Assembly (NCBI GenBank): GCA_009922405.1
Contig: RFVZ01000025.1
Coordinates: 1-16,693, forward strand
Direction of reading: 5' to 3'
DNA length: 16,693 bases
DNA from: Betaproteobacteria bacterium
GTDB lineage: Bacteria > Pseudomonadota > Gammaproteobacteria > Burkholderiales > Burkholderiaceae_E
This document shows positions 7,199-14,320 of this stretch, piece after piece. Below the pieces are notes generated by a model that saw only the letters and a program-made list of their open reading frames with translations, made no database searches and was not told where the DNA came from. Position 1 is the stretch's first letter. Each line of letters starts with the position of its first letter. A program made the translations under genes and the position numbers.

Positions 7199-7993
7199 TC
7201 ACTTAAACGCTCCGATGCGGCCCCAGTCGCTGAAATTCATCCAAACGAAGAACGCGCGGCCAACAATGTTCTTTTCAGGAACGAACCCCCAGAATCGACT
7301 GTCAAGTGAGTTGTCGCGGTTGTCGCCCATCATGAAAAAATGCCCAGCTGGTACGGTGCAGCGAACCCCCGCCGAGGTGTACTCACACTGATCGCGAAAC
7401 GGAAAATCCCCGATCGGCGAGATAAACGAGGGCTTATCGAAATCAGTCAACATCCGGTGATCGACGTCCCCCAATTTCTCCGCCGACTGACGGGTGTAAC
7501 TCAAGCGCTCTGAATCGTAAAATTCACCGGCCTGAGTAATTGCGACTTCGACATCGTTAATTTTTAGGCGCTTGTGCTCGTAAGTGACCTTGTCACCCGG
7601 CAGGCCCACGACCCGCTTGATGTAATCAACGGAAGGGTCGGCGGGGAACCTAAACACCATGACATCGCCCCGCTTGGGCGAACCCACATCGATAATTTTT
7701 GTGTGGATGACGGGCAGTCTTAGCCCGTAGGTGAACTTATTGACGAGTATCAAGTCACCGACCAGAAGGGTCGGGATCATCGAGCCAGAGGGAATCTTGA
7801 AGGGTTCGACGACAAACGAACGAACGAAAAACACCACCGCAATGACGGGAAATAATCCAGCTGTGTATTCAAGCCACCAGGGTTGGGTAGTGACTCCGAG
7901 CCGAAGCCTCGCTGGCGCCCAGAGGAATTTTTCCAAAATCCAAAAGCTGAAGGTAAACAGCAAAAGGCAAAAAAGTATCAGAGCAAAATTCAT
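7199..7993 (-). CDS. lepB: Signal peptidase I
   Basis: An inner-membrane serine protease with a Ser/Lys dyad that removes signal peptides from exported proteins. Two N-terminal hydrophobic segments (about 3-20 and 43-61) anchor it, and the catalytic domain lies in the periplasm. Box B is PSGSMIPTLLVGD with nucleophile S71. Box D is YIKRVVGLPGD with general base K126. Box E is GDNRDNSLDSRFWG. At 264 aa it is shorter than E. coli LepB (324 aa) and similar to betaproteobacterial forms. Two cysteines flank EYTSAGVR in the catalytic domain and could form the disulfide known in LepB. lepA-lepB pairing is conserved. The ATG at 7993 comes 21 nt after lepA without a visible Shine-Dalgarno sequence. 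The MucD precursor encoded upstream is a probable substrate. Confidence 0.97.
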   Translation of the reverse strand: MNFALILFCLLLFTFSFWILEKFLWAPARLRLGVTTQPWWLEYTAGLFPVIAVVFFVRSFVVEPFKIPSGSMIPTLLVGDLILVNKFTYGLRLPVIHTKIIDVGSPKRGDVMVFRFPADPSVDYIKRVVGLPGDKVTYEHKRLKINDVEVAITQAGEFYDSERLSYTRQSAEKLGDVDHRMLTDFDKPSFISPIGDFPFRDQCEYTSAGVRCTVPAGHFFMMGDNRDNSLDSRFWGFVPEKNIVGRAFFVWMNFSDWGRIGAFK

Positions 7994-8014
7994 ACGATTA
8001 GAAAGTTCGAGCGA

Positions 8015-9808
8015 TCAGCGGTCCGCAACCTGGAGGACGGCGAGAAAGGCCTCCTGCGGGATTTCTACATTTCCGACCTGCTTCATGCGCCGCTTGCCAG
8101 CCTTTTGTTTTTCCAGGAGTTTTTTCTTTCGCGAGATATCTCCGCCGTAACACTTGGCCAGCACATTCTTACGCATAGCCTTGATGTTCTCGCGCGCAAT
8201 AATATTTGCCCCAATCGCGGCCTGGACCGCGACATCGTACATTTGGCGGGGAATCAACTCACGCAGGCGCGCGGCCACTTCGCGCCCACGGTAGGCCGAA
8301 TTGCTCCGGTGAACGATTACGCTCAAGGCATCCACTTTGTCACCGTTAACCAGAAGATCCATCTTCACAACATCGGCAGAGCGATATTCTAGGAATTCGT
8401 AGTCCATTGACGCATAGCCGCGAGAAACGCTCTTGAGCCGATCAAAAAAATCGAGAACGATTTCGTTCATGGGCAGGTCATACGTGAGGTGAACCTGGCG
8501 TCCGTGATACGCGAGGTTCTTTTGCACACCGCGCTTGCCCGTACACAGCGTGATTACCGCGCCAACGTACTCCTGAGGGGTAAAAACTTTCACCTCGACG
8601 ATCGGCTCGCGAATCTCTTCAATCTTGGCAGGATCGGGCAGTTTGGCTGGATTTTCGACCTGAATGATCGTTCCGTCACGCATCAACACTTCATAGACCA
8701 CAGTCGGCGCGGTCGTGATCAGTTCCATGTTGAATTCGCGCTCCAGGCGCTCTTGAACGATGTCCATGTGCAAAAGACCGAGGAACCCACAACGAAATCC
8801 GAACCCCAGGGCTTGCGAGACTTCGGGTTCGAACTGCAGCGCAGCGTCGTTGAGTTGAAGCTTCTCAAGTGATTCGCGCAGGGCTTCGAACTGGTTGGAT
8901 TCCACCGGGTAGAGGCCGGCAAACACCGAGGGCTTAATTTCTTTGAAACCAGGCAAAGCCTCCGTCGCGCCTTGCTTTTCAGTCGTAATCGTATCCCCGA
9001 CCCGAGCTGACTTAAGTTCCTTAATGCCAGCGATCACGAATCCCACTTCACCGGCTGACAACTGCTCACGGGCGACGCTTTTAGGTGTAAAAAATCCAAC
9101 CTGCTCGGTGAGATGCAACGCTCCCGTTGCCATCATCCGGATTCGGTCTTTCGGGTGAAGGACCCCATTCATGACCCGGACCAACATCACAACACCGACA
9201 TAGTTGTCGAACCAGGAGTCAATCACAAGCGCCTGCAACGGGGCTTCGGGATTGCCTTTGGGCGGCGGAATTCGAGCGATGACGGCCTCAAGAATCTCGT
9301 CGATTCCCATGCCGGTTTTGGCGCTGGCCGCAATAGCATCCGTCGCATCGAGCCCGATGACATCCTCGATTTCTTCTCGGGCTCGGTCAGGATCAGCCTG
9401 AGGCAGATCCATTTTGTTCAAAACAGGAACCACTTCGACGCCGAGATCCAGAGCGGTATAACAGTTGGCAACCGTTTGTGCCTCGACGCCTTGGGACGCA
9501 TCGACTACCAATAACGCGCCCTCGCAGGCCGAGAGAGACCGGCTAACCTCGTAGGAAAAATCAACGTGACCCGGGGTGTCAATCAGGTTGAGTGCGTAGA
9601 CAAATCCGTCGAGTGCCTTGTAGCGCAGCGCAGCGGTCTGCGCCTTGATCGTAATCCCTCGCTCCTTCTCGAGATCCATGGAGTCAAGCACCTGCTCCTC
9701 CATCTCGCGGTCGCTCAGACCGCCACAGCGCTGAATCAGTCGGTCAGCGAGCGTCGACTTGCCATGGTCAATGTGGGCGATGATCGAGAAGTTGCGAATC
9801 CGTTGCAT
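8015..9808 (-). CDS. lepA: Elongation factor 4 (LepA), ribosome-associated GTPase
   Basis: A translation GTPase related to EF-G that acts in ribosome back-translocation or, by later evidence, in initiation and 30S biogenesis. Motifs: P-loop AHIDHGKS (11-18), G2 region RGITIKAQ, G3 DTPGH (77-81) and G4 NKMD (131-134). The unique LepA C-terminal domain ends in IPQEAFLAVLQV after a lysine-rich stretch (SRKKKLLEKQKAGKRR). From the ATG at 9808 the protein has 597 aa and begins MQRIRNFSIIAHID, matching the family start. An ATG at 9859 would add 17 residues, mostly Pro/Ala/Ser/Asn, but it lies in the loop of a 12-bp hairpin, so I prefer 9808. Neither start has a clear Shine-Dalgarno sequence. The gene lies 99 nt after mucD, the largest gap in the window. 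Confidence 0.95.
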   Translation of the reverse strand: MQRIRNFSIIAHIDHGKSTLADRLIQRCGGLSDREMEEQVLDSMDLEKERGITIKAQTAALRYKALDGFVYALNLIDTPGHVDFSYEVSRSLSACEGALLVVDASQGVEAQTVANCYTALDLGVEVVPVLNKMDLPQADPDRAREEIEDVIGLDATDAIAASAKTGMGIDEILEAVIARIPPPKGNPEAPLQALVIDSWFDNYVGVVMLVRVMNGVLHPKDRIRMMATGALHLTEQVGFFTPKSVAREQLSAGEVGFVIAGIKELKSARVGDTITTEKQGATEALPGFKEIKPSVFAGLYPVESNQFEALRESLEKLQLNDAALQFEPEVSQALGFGFRCGFLGLLHMDIVQERLEREFNMELITTAPTVVYEVLMRDGTIIQVENPAKLPDPAKIEEIREPIVEVKVFTPQEYVGAVITLCTGKRGVQKNLAYHGRQVHLTYDLPMNEIVLDFFDRLKSVSRGYASMDYEFLEYRSADVVKMDLLVNGDKVDALSVIVHRSNSAYRGREVAARLRELIPRQMYDVAVQAAIGANIIARENIKAMRKNVLAKCYGGDISRKKKLLEKQKAGKRRMKQVGNVEIPQEAFLAVLQVADR

Positions 9809-9841
9809 GGAATTCGACCGGTTGGGGCCGATGGGGGCGGC

Positions 9842-9878
9842 CGCAGGCCAATCGGTCATTCTAGCTGATTGGCCTGCG
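9842..9878 (-). other. Perfect 12-bp inverted repeat (mRNA hairpin) between mucD and lepA
   Basis: CGCAGGCCAATC (9842-9853) and GATTGGCCTGCG (9867-9878) are perfect reverse complements separated by 13 nt. In the minus-strand mRNA this is a stable hairpin about 30 nt downstream of the mucD stop, with the alternative lepA ATG (9859-9857) in its loop. No U-run follows, so it is not an ordinary intrinsic terminator. It could stabilise the mucD 3' end, be an RNase III site (rnc lies downstream in the same cluster) or modulate lepA expression. The structure is seen; the role is inferred. Confidence 0.6.
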
Positions 9879-9887
9879 TTAAACGCA
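9875..9887. repeat. Small palindrome overlapping the mucD-lepA hairpin
   Basis: TGCGTTAAACGCA is an inverted repeat with 6-bp arms around one central base. It shares four bases (9875-9878) with the right arm of the 12-bp inverted repeat, so the two RNA structures cannot both form fully. As RNA the stem would be about four G/C-rich pairs with a five-base loop, much weaker than its neighbour. It could instead be a small protein-binding site on DNA. No function is shown. Confidence 0.4.
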
Positions 9888-9907
9888 TGGTTAGCCCCGA
9901 CTCCAGA

Positions 9908-11431
9908 TCAACGCGACTGCGGGCGGATTGGAACAAACTGCGCACTGTCACCCCTTCGGACCAGCAACACATGGGCACGCGACCGATCTAGCTTGGAAGC
10001 CAGTTCGTTGAACTGCTTGGCGCCGGTGATGTCGATATTATCGAGCGCTAACAACACGTCCCCAGTTTGAATCCCTGCTCGTGCTGCCGCGCCTTCTGCA
10101 CCGTCGACCAGGACGCCGCCCTTAATCCTTAGCTGCGAACGACGCTCTTCGTTAAGATCCGAAACGATCAGGCCGAGTGCATTGGCGGTAACCACTGGCG
10201 CCGCCCGCTCACCGGGTTTGCGCTCGGACGTTTTGGTCGATCGGTCAGCTTCCAGTTCAGCAACTGTGACCTGGACATCGCGCATCTGGCCTTTGTGCCA
10301 AACCTGAAGTGTTACCTTCGTACCAGGCTTTGTTGCACCGACCAAGCGCGGCAAATCCGTCGATTTTTCAATTGCTTTGCTTTCAAAGCGCAAGATGATG
10401 TCGCCGACTTCGAGACCTGCCTTGTCTGCGGGCCCCGTTGGATCTACGGACCGCACGAGTGCGCCACTGGCCTTGGTCAGACCGAGTGGTTCAGCAACGT
10501 CTTTGGTCACCTCGGTAATACCAACCCCGATCCGACCTCTTACGACCCGGCCATTGGCCCGCAACTGATCGGTCACCCCGATCGCCTCATCAATTGGGAT
10601 TGCGAACGAAATCCCCATAAAGCCACCAGTGCGGCTATAGATCTGGGAGTTAATACCGACCACTTCACCCCGCAAATTGAGGAGCGGCCCACCGGAATTG
10701 CCAGGATTAATCGCCACGTCAGTTTGGATGAATGGGAGGTAATCACCCGTATCCCGGCCCTTGGCCGAGACTATGCCTGCAGTGACGGTATTTTCAAGAC
10801 CAAAGGGCGATCCGATTGCGGCAACCCACTCCCCCACCTTCAGGCGGCTGGAATCGCCTATCTTTACGACAGGCAGGTGGTGGCCTTCGATCTTGACGAG
10901 GGCCACGTCAGTCCGCGCATCGGCGCCAATCAGCTTGGCTTTGAATTCACGCTTGTCGGTCATGGTGACCGTGATTTCCTCGGCCCCATCGACAACGTGC
11001 GCATTTGTCATGATGTAGCCGTCGGCACTCAAGATGAATCCCGAACCGACACCGCGCTGGACGGGGCCATCCCCGCGCCCCCTTGGAGTTTGCCCCGGGC
11101 GTTGCGGCATCTGCCCGGGCGGGAAGAAGCGCTTGAAGAACTCATAAAACTGATCATTCTCGTCAGGATCACCACCCTGGGGCCCCGACTGGCGCGCGCG
11201 CTCCGCCGTGCGAATGTTAACCACTGCAGGTCCCGCCTTTTCAACCAGCTCGGTGAAATCCGGCAACATGATGACCGGAGACGCTGGTGCCGCGACTTGG
11301 GCAGGCGTGCCGGCGACTGAGGGCGTCGTTGGAGCCGCTACGGATGGCTGCGCCGTCGCGGTGATCGCCGAACCAAACACCAAAGCCAGCGCAAGCAATG
11401 TGTGCCGTGATCGAGGGAGGATTCGTGTCAT
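9908..11431 (-). CDS. mucD: Periplasmic serine protease/chaperone of the DegP/HtrA family (MucD type)
   Basis: A trypsin-like protease that degrades or refolds misfolded envelope proteins. A signal peptide is clear: basic MTRILPRSRH, hydrophobic TLLALALVFGSAI and an AxA site after A27 (ATA before Q28). After an Ala/Pro/Thr-rich spacer comes the protease domain with H145 (TNAHVVDG), D175 (TDVALVKI) and S246 (GNSGGPL). Two PDZ domains follow (about 296-392 and 416-505). The 507 aa are close to DegP/MucD length. The ATG at 11431 has AGGA 8 nt upstream. The frame stays open upstream through the ygfX-like gene, but that part is compositionally poor and lacks export features, so I excluded it. mucD-lepA-lepB is the usual order in Burkholderiales, but the sigma-E genes rpoE-rseA-rseB normally upstream of mucD are absent. 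Confidence 0.95.
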   Translation of the reverse strand: MTRILPRSRHTLLALALVFGSAITATAQPSVAAPTTPSVAGTPAQVAAPASPVIMLPDFTELVEKAGPAVVNIRTAERARQSGPQGGDPDENDQFYEFFKRFFPPGQMPQRPGQTPRGRGDGPVQRGVGSGFILSADGYIMTNAHVVDGAEEITVTMTDKREFKAKLIGADARTDVALVKIEGHHLPVVKIGDSSRLKVGEWVAAIGSPFGLENTVTAGIVSAKGRDTGDYLPFIQTDVAINPGNSGGPLLNLRGEVVGINSQIYSRTGGFMGISFAIPIDEAIGVTDQLRANGRVVRGRIGVGITEVTKDVAEPLGLTKASGALVRSVDPTGPADKAGLEVGDIILRFESKAIEKSTDLPRLVGATKPGTKVTLQVWHKGQMRDVQVTVAELEADRSTKTSERKPGERAAPVVTANALGLIVSDLNEERRSQLRIKGGVLVDGAEGAAARAGIQTGDVLLALDNIDITGAKQFNELASKLDRSRAHVLLVRRGDSAQFVPIRPQSR

Positions 11432-11501
11432 GAGATGGATCCTGTAGAAACCTAGTGAAGATGGGGCTTGATCGAAATTAAACAAGGATCTCCGGCACTC
11501 A

Positions 11502-11990
11502 TTAGAGCGATTTTTTTGCCCGCCGGTGCCAAACCAGCCAAACGCAAAGCTGCCGCCACTTCTCGTCGCCGATGGCATCCGCACCTGACAGCCATTGAAT
11601 ATCCACGATGGTTTTTGTCGGTTTACACGGACAAAACGTAAACGCCAACAAGTGACCGACCATGACCAAGGCGCCCGGAATACACTCGATTGAAATTGAC
11701 GCTGCGGCGGGTGTGATGAGCACGTGCCCACTCGCAAGAAACTCGATCCTGCGAGGCACCGGCATGCCTCCAAGAGTTCGCCATATCCGCCAGAGAACGC
11801 CCAAAAGGATAGCGATTATTGGTAGAGCGAGCCAAGACAGCGGCTCAGTAAACCTCGCCCACCAACTTCGCCCCAGCAGCAAACTCGAGAGCGCTGAAAT
11901 ACCGATGGCGACCGCTAACAACCGGTGCGCAAACTGGGAGCGCTCCGGGACGACACAGAGTTCAATTCCGGAGGTCTCAGCAGGATTCAC
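11502..11990 (-). CDS. Small two-helix membrane protein, probable YgfX/CptA family
   Basis: 162 aa, starting with GTG at 11990, 12 nt after the fabF stop. A short N-terminal strand (IELCVVPERSQF) precedes two transmembrane helices (about 22-40 and 51-70), a basic stretch (RRIEFL near 80), and a soluble tail with an ALVMVGHLLAFTF strand and a tryptophan-rich end (VWLVWHRR). That architecture fits YgfX, which in E. coli (CptA) is the membrane partner of SdhE/CptB and has been reported to interfere with FtsZ and MreB. No sdhE gene is present here. A small hypothetical gene after fabF is common in Burkholderiales, which supports a native gene. The family call rests on pattern memory. The codons near the end (GCA AAA AAA TCG) hold a run of seven A. 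A 70-nt gap separates it from mucD. Confidence 0.62.
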   Translation of the reverse strand: MNPAETSGIELCVVPERSQFAHRLLAVAIGISALSSLLLGRSWWARFTEPLSWLALPIIAILLGVLWRIWRTLGGMPVPRRIEFLASGHVLITPAAASISIECIPGALVMVGHLLAFTFCPCKPTKTIVDIQWLSGADAIGDEKWRQLCVWLVWHRRAKKSL

Positions 11991-12002
11991 CTGCCAACCG
12001 TA

Positions 12003-13250
12003 TCAGACGCGTGCAAGCACCAGGGAGCCATTCGTCCCGCCGAAGCCAAACGAATTTTTCAGAGCCACATTGATTACCCGATCACGGGCTACATTGGCGC
12101 AGTAGTCAAGATCGCAGCCCTCGCCAGCCTCATCGAGGTTTATGGTTGGCGGTACAACCTGATGATGTAGCGCGAGCGTTGTGAATACGAGTTCGATCCC
12201 ACCAGCACCCCCTAACAGGTGACCGGTCATCGATTTGGTCGAACTCATAACCAACTTACGGGCGGCTGACTCACCCAGTGCCAACTTGACCGCATTGGTC
12301 TCATTGAGGTCACCGAGAGGCGTGGAGGTCCCGTGGGCGTTGATGTAATCAATCTGGTCCGCAGTAACTTTCGCATGGCGCATCGCGATCTGCATCGATC
12401 GTCTCGGCCCGTCAACATCGGGAGCGGTAATGTGGCCGGCATCGGCACTCATGCCAAAGCCCAAAATTTCAGCGTAAATCCTAGCGGCGCGAGCACGAGC
12501 ATGTTCATATTCTTCTAGCATCAACACGCCAGCGCCTTCGCCCAACACAAAGCCGTCCCGGTCTTTGTCCCACGGTCGTGACGCCGCTGCAGGATCATCG
12601 TTGCGGGTTGAAAGGGCCCGCATGGCGGCAAATCCGCCCAAGCCAAGCGGAGATATCGTACTCTCGCACCCTCCCGCCAGCATGACATCGGCATCGCCGT
12701 ATTCAATCAGTCGCGAGGCCTCGCCAATGCAATGAAGCCCCGTGGTGCACGCGGTCACGACGGCAAGATTGGGCCCTTGCAATCCGCACTGGATCGATAA
12801 CTGCCCGCTGACCAGATTAATGATCGAACCGGGCACAAAAAACGGGCTGATTTTGCGGGCGCCGCCGGCTAGATAAGCATCGTGGGTGTCTTCAATCAGG
12901 GGGAGACCACCAATTCCGGACCCCACCATACAGCCAATCCGCTCGCGGTTGGCGTCGGTCACTTCGAGGCCGCTGTCACGCAGCGCCTGAACACCCGCGG
13001 CGACTCCGTAGTGAATGAAGGTATCGAAACGTCGCGCCTCTTTGGGGTTTATCCAGAGCGCGACATCGAAGTCTTTGACCTCACCGGCAATCTGTGAATT
13101 GAGACCCGACGCATCAAATCGCGAGATTGTCGAGATTCCGCTCTGGCCGGCAGTAATCTGTTTCCAGGCCGTTACGACGTCATTTCCAACCGGCGAAACG
13201 ATCCCCAAGCCCGTGACGACAACCCGTCGCTTACTCAGTTCAGCCCCCAC
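12003..13250 (-). CDS. fabF: 3-oxoacyl-[acyl-carrier-protein] synthase II
   Basis: Elongates acyl-ACP by condensation with malonyl-ACP in the type II fatty-acid cycle and extends palmitoleate to cis-vaccenate. The thiolase-fold catalytic triad is intact: C168 in TACTTGLHCIG, H306 in NAHGTSTPLGD and H344 in SSTKSMTGHLLGGAGG, with the conserved lysine K339. The C-terminal FGFGGTNGSL is the usual gating and oxyanion region. With a start at the GTG (13250) it has 415 aa, normal for FabF; the next in-frame upstream triplets end in a TAA. There is no recognisable Shine-Dalgarno sequence, and the typical family start SKRRVVVTGLG begins five codons later after a CTG, so the exact start is uncertain. 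acpP-fabF is the standard order; the gap is 33 nt. Confidence 0.96.
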   Translation of the reverse strand: MGAELSKRRVVVTGLGIVSPVGNDVVTAWKQITAGQSGISTISRFDASGLNSQIAGEVKDFDVALWINPKEARRFDTFIHYGVAAGVQALRDSGLEVTDANRERIGCMVGSGIGGLPLIEDTHDAYLAGGARKISPFFVPGSIINLVSGQLSIQCGLQGPNLAVVTACTTGLHCIGEASRLIEYGDADVMLAGGCESTISPLGLGGFAAMRALSTRNDDPAAASRPWDKDRDGFVLGEGAGVLMLEEYEHARARAARIYAEILGFGMSADAGHITAPDVDGPRRSMQIAMRHAKVTADQIDYINAHGTSTPLGDLNETNAVKLALGESAARKLVMSSTKSMTGHLLGGAGGIELVFTTLALHHQVVPPTINLDEAGEGCDLDYCANVARDRVINVALKNSFGFGGTNGSLVLARV

Positions 13251-13275
13251 ATTGTGTGACAGTTACGAGCGCCCA

Positions 13276-13289
13276 GCCTGAGGTCAGGC
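13276..13289 (-). repeat. 14-bp perfect palindrome over the acpP stop codon
   Basis: GCCTGAGGTCAGGC is fully self-complementary apart from its central GG/CC step: outer arms GCCTGA and TCAGGC flank two bases. In mRNA it gives a short G/C-rich hairpin containing the acpP stop codon (13286-13284), about 25 nt before the fabF GTG. No U-run follows. It may slow 3' decay of the abundant acpP message or separate acpP from fabF translation; this is inference. Confidence 0.45.
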
Positions 13290-13523
13290 CTTGATGTGTG
13301 CCTTGACGTAGTCAATTGCCTGCTGAACCGTGGTGATCTTCTCGGCTTCATCGTCGGGTATCTCGGTCTCAAACGCATCTTCCAGTGCCATCACGAGTTC
13401 GACCGTATCGAGTGAGTCTGCTCCTAAATCATCGGTAAACGATGACTCAATCTTAATTTCGGCTTCCGCCACGCCCAATTGTTCGGCCACAATTTTTTTG
13501 ACGCGCTGTTCAATACTGTCCAT
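13284..13523 (-). CDS. acpP: Acyl carrier protein
   Basis: A 79-aa acidic helical carrier that holds growing acyl chains on a 4'-phosphopantetheine arm. The attachment site is S37 in GADSLDTVEL; helix II continues VMALEDAF, and the C-terminal TTVQQAIDYVKAHIKA is typical. The N-terminus MDSIEQRVKKIVAEQLG is very like Burkholderiales AcpP. I set the start at the ATG 13523, preceded by GGGGAA with a 4-nt spacer; the upstream open frame (17 more residues into the fabG junction) is not conserved ACP sequence. It is the substrate of the AcpS domain encoded about 9 kb downstream and of the Fab enzymes next to it. A possible own promoter lies about 20-35 nt upstream. Confidence 0.97.
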   Translation of the reverse strand: MDSIEQRVKKIVAEQLGVAEAEIKIESSFTDDLGADSLDTVELVMALEDAFETEIPDDEAEKITTVQQAIDYVKAHIKA

Positions 13524-13548
13524 AAAATTCCCCGGTGAAAGTATCGAG

Positions 13549-13557
13549 ATTGTATCA
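13549..13557 (-). promoter_or_regulatory. Possible extended -10 promoter for acpP
   Basis: In the 47-nt fabG-acpP gap the minus strand reads TGATACAAT: TACAAT matches the -10 consensus at 5 of 6 positions and is preceded by the TGn motif of extended -10 promoters. The region 17 nt upstream (GGCTTG) is a poor -35, which extended -10 promoters tolerate. A start near 13542 would give a leader of about 19 nt. Extra transcription of acpP fits its need for high expression, but no start site is shown. Confidence 0.4.
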
Positions 13558-13570
13558 GCGGGCAAGCGCC

Positions 13571-14320
13571 TCAAGCCATGTGCATGCCGCCATTGACGTG
13601 AATCGTAGCCCCGGTAACGTAGTCAGCCTCACACAAGAATCTGACCGCGTGGGCAACCTCCACCGCGCGTCCGAGGCGGCCCAGAGGGATTTGTGCAAGT
13701 AGGCCAGAGGTGACCGAGTCACCCAGATTGCGGGTCATATCGGTATCGATAAACCCGGGGGCGACACAGTTGACCGTAATGCCACGACTGCCAAATTCAC
13801 GGGCCAATGACCGACTCATGCCTTCCACACCAGCTTTCGCCGCCGCATAGTTGGCCTGTCCAGCGTTACCGAGATGCCCAACCACCGAGGTGACATGAAT
13901 GATGCGGCCATATCGCTGCTTCATCATGGGGCGCATAACGAGTCTGCTAAGGCGAAACACGGCGGATAAATTGGTTTCAATCACCGCGTCCCAATCGGCG
14001 TCTTTCATCCGCATGGAAAGGTTGTCTCGAGTGATACCAGCGTTGTGTACCAAAATCTCAATCGGCCCCTGCTCGAGCAGACTCGCAATCAGGACTTCTA
14101 TCGCCGGTGCATCGTCTACATTGACAACCACACCCCGCCCCGAAAGCTTGCTGGCTGCAAAATGCGTATCAATGGCTTCAGCCCCCGCAGAGCTGGTCGC
14201 GGTCCCAATGACATGAACGCCCCGCGACGCGAGATCCAATGCAATCGCCTGACCGATCCCGCGCGATGCACCGGTCACGAGGGCCCTTCGCCCCTGGAGC
14301 GCGTTATCAGAAGAATTCAT
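13571..14320 (-). CDS. fabG: 3-oxoacyl-[acyl-carrier-protein] reductase
   Basis: The NADPH-dependent ketoreductase of the fatty-acid cycle, a short-chain dehydrogenase. The nucleotide-binding motif is TGASRGIG (16-23), NAG lies at 93-95, and the catalytic tetrad is N117, S145, Y158 and K162 (YAAAKAG). PGFIDTDMT and the C-terminal VTGATIHVNGGMHMA are typical of FabG. The 249 aa are normal length. The ATG at 14320 overlaps the fabD stop as ATGA, so translation is probably coupled. Position between fabD and acpP separates it from other SDR family members. Confidence 0.97.
   Translation of the reverse strand: MNSSDNALQGRRALVTGASRGIGQAIALDLASRGVHVIGTATSSAGAEAIDTHFAASKLSGRGVVVNVDDAPAIEVLIASLLEQGPIEILVHNAGITRDNLSMRMKDADWDAVIETNLSAVFRLSRLVMRPMMKQRYGRIIHVTSVVGHLGNAGQANYAAAKAGVEGMSRSLAREFGSRGITVNCVAPGFIDTDMTRNLGDSVTSGLLAQIPLGRLGRAVEVAHAVRFLCEADYVTGATIHVNGGMHMA

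Noticed and set aside
7994..8014. GAACTT and TCTAA in the lepA-lepB gap as a sigma-E promoter
   Set aside because: The two elements are directly adjacent, without the roughly 16-nt spacer sigma-E promoters need.
10295..11320. Plus-strand open frame of 341 codons opposite mucD
   Set aside because: It lies entirely antisense to the protease, whose catalytic and PDZ motifs are unmistakable. The antisense product shows no recognisable domain, and stop-poor antisense frames are common opposite GC-rich genes.
11432..11501. Sigma-E or sigma-70 promoter directly before mucD
   Set aside because: TTTAAT and CTCTAA resemble -10 elements, but no acceptable -35 box (neither TTGACA-like nor GAACTT-like) stands at the right distance.
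11511..11517. Run of seven A on the coding strand near the end of the ygfX-like gene as a programmed frameshift site
   Set aside because: GCA AAA AAA TCG has slippery form, but it sits three codons before the stop, with no obvious downstream stimulator. A -1 shift would add only about 20 residues of unremarkable sequence.
11432..11773. N-terminal extension of the mucD frame by 114 codons
   Set aside because: It runs through the 3' part of the ygfX-like gene in another frame. A proper signal peptide begins at the ATG 11431, with AGGA 8 nt before it.
13524..13574. 17-codon N-terminal extension of acpP
   Set aside because: ACP proteins begin at the MDSIEQR position. The extension holds the likely promoter and ribosome-binding site and overlaps the fabG stop.
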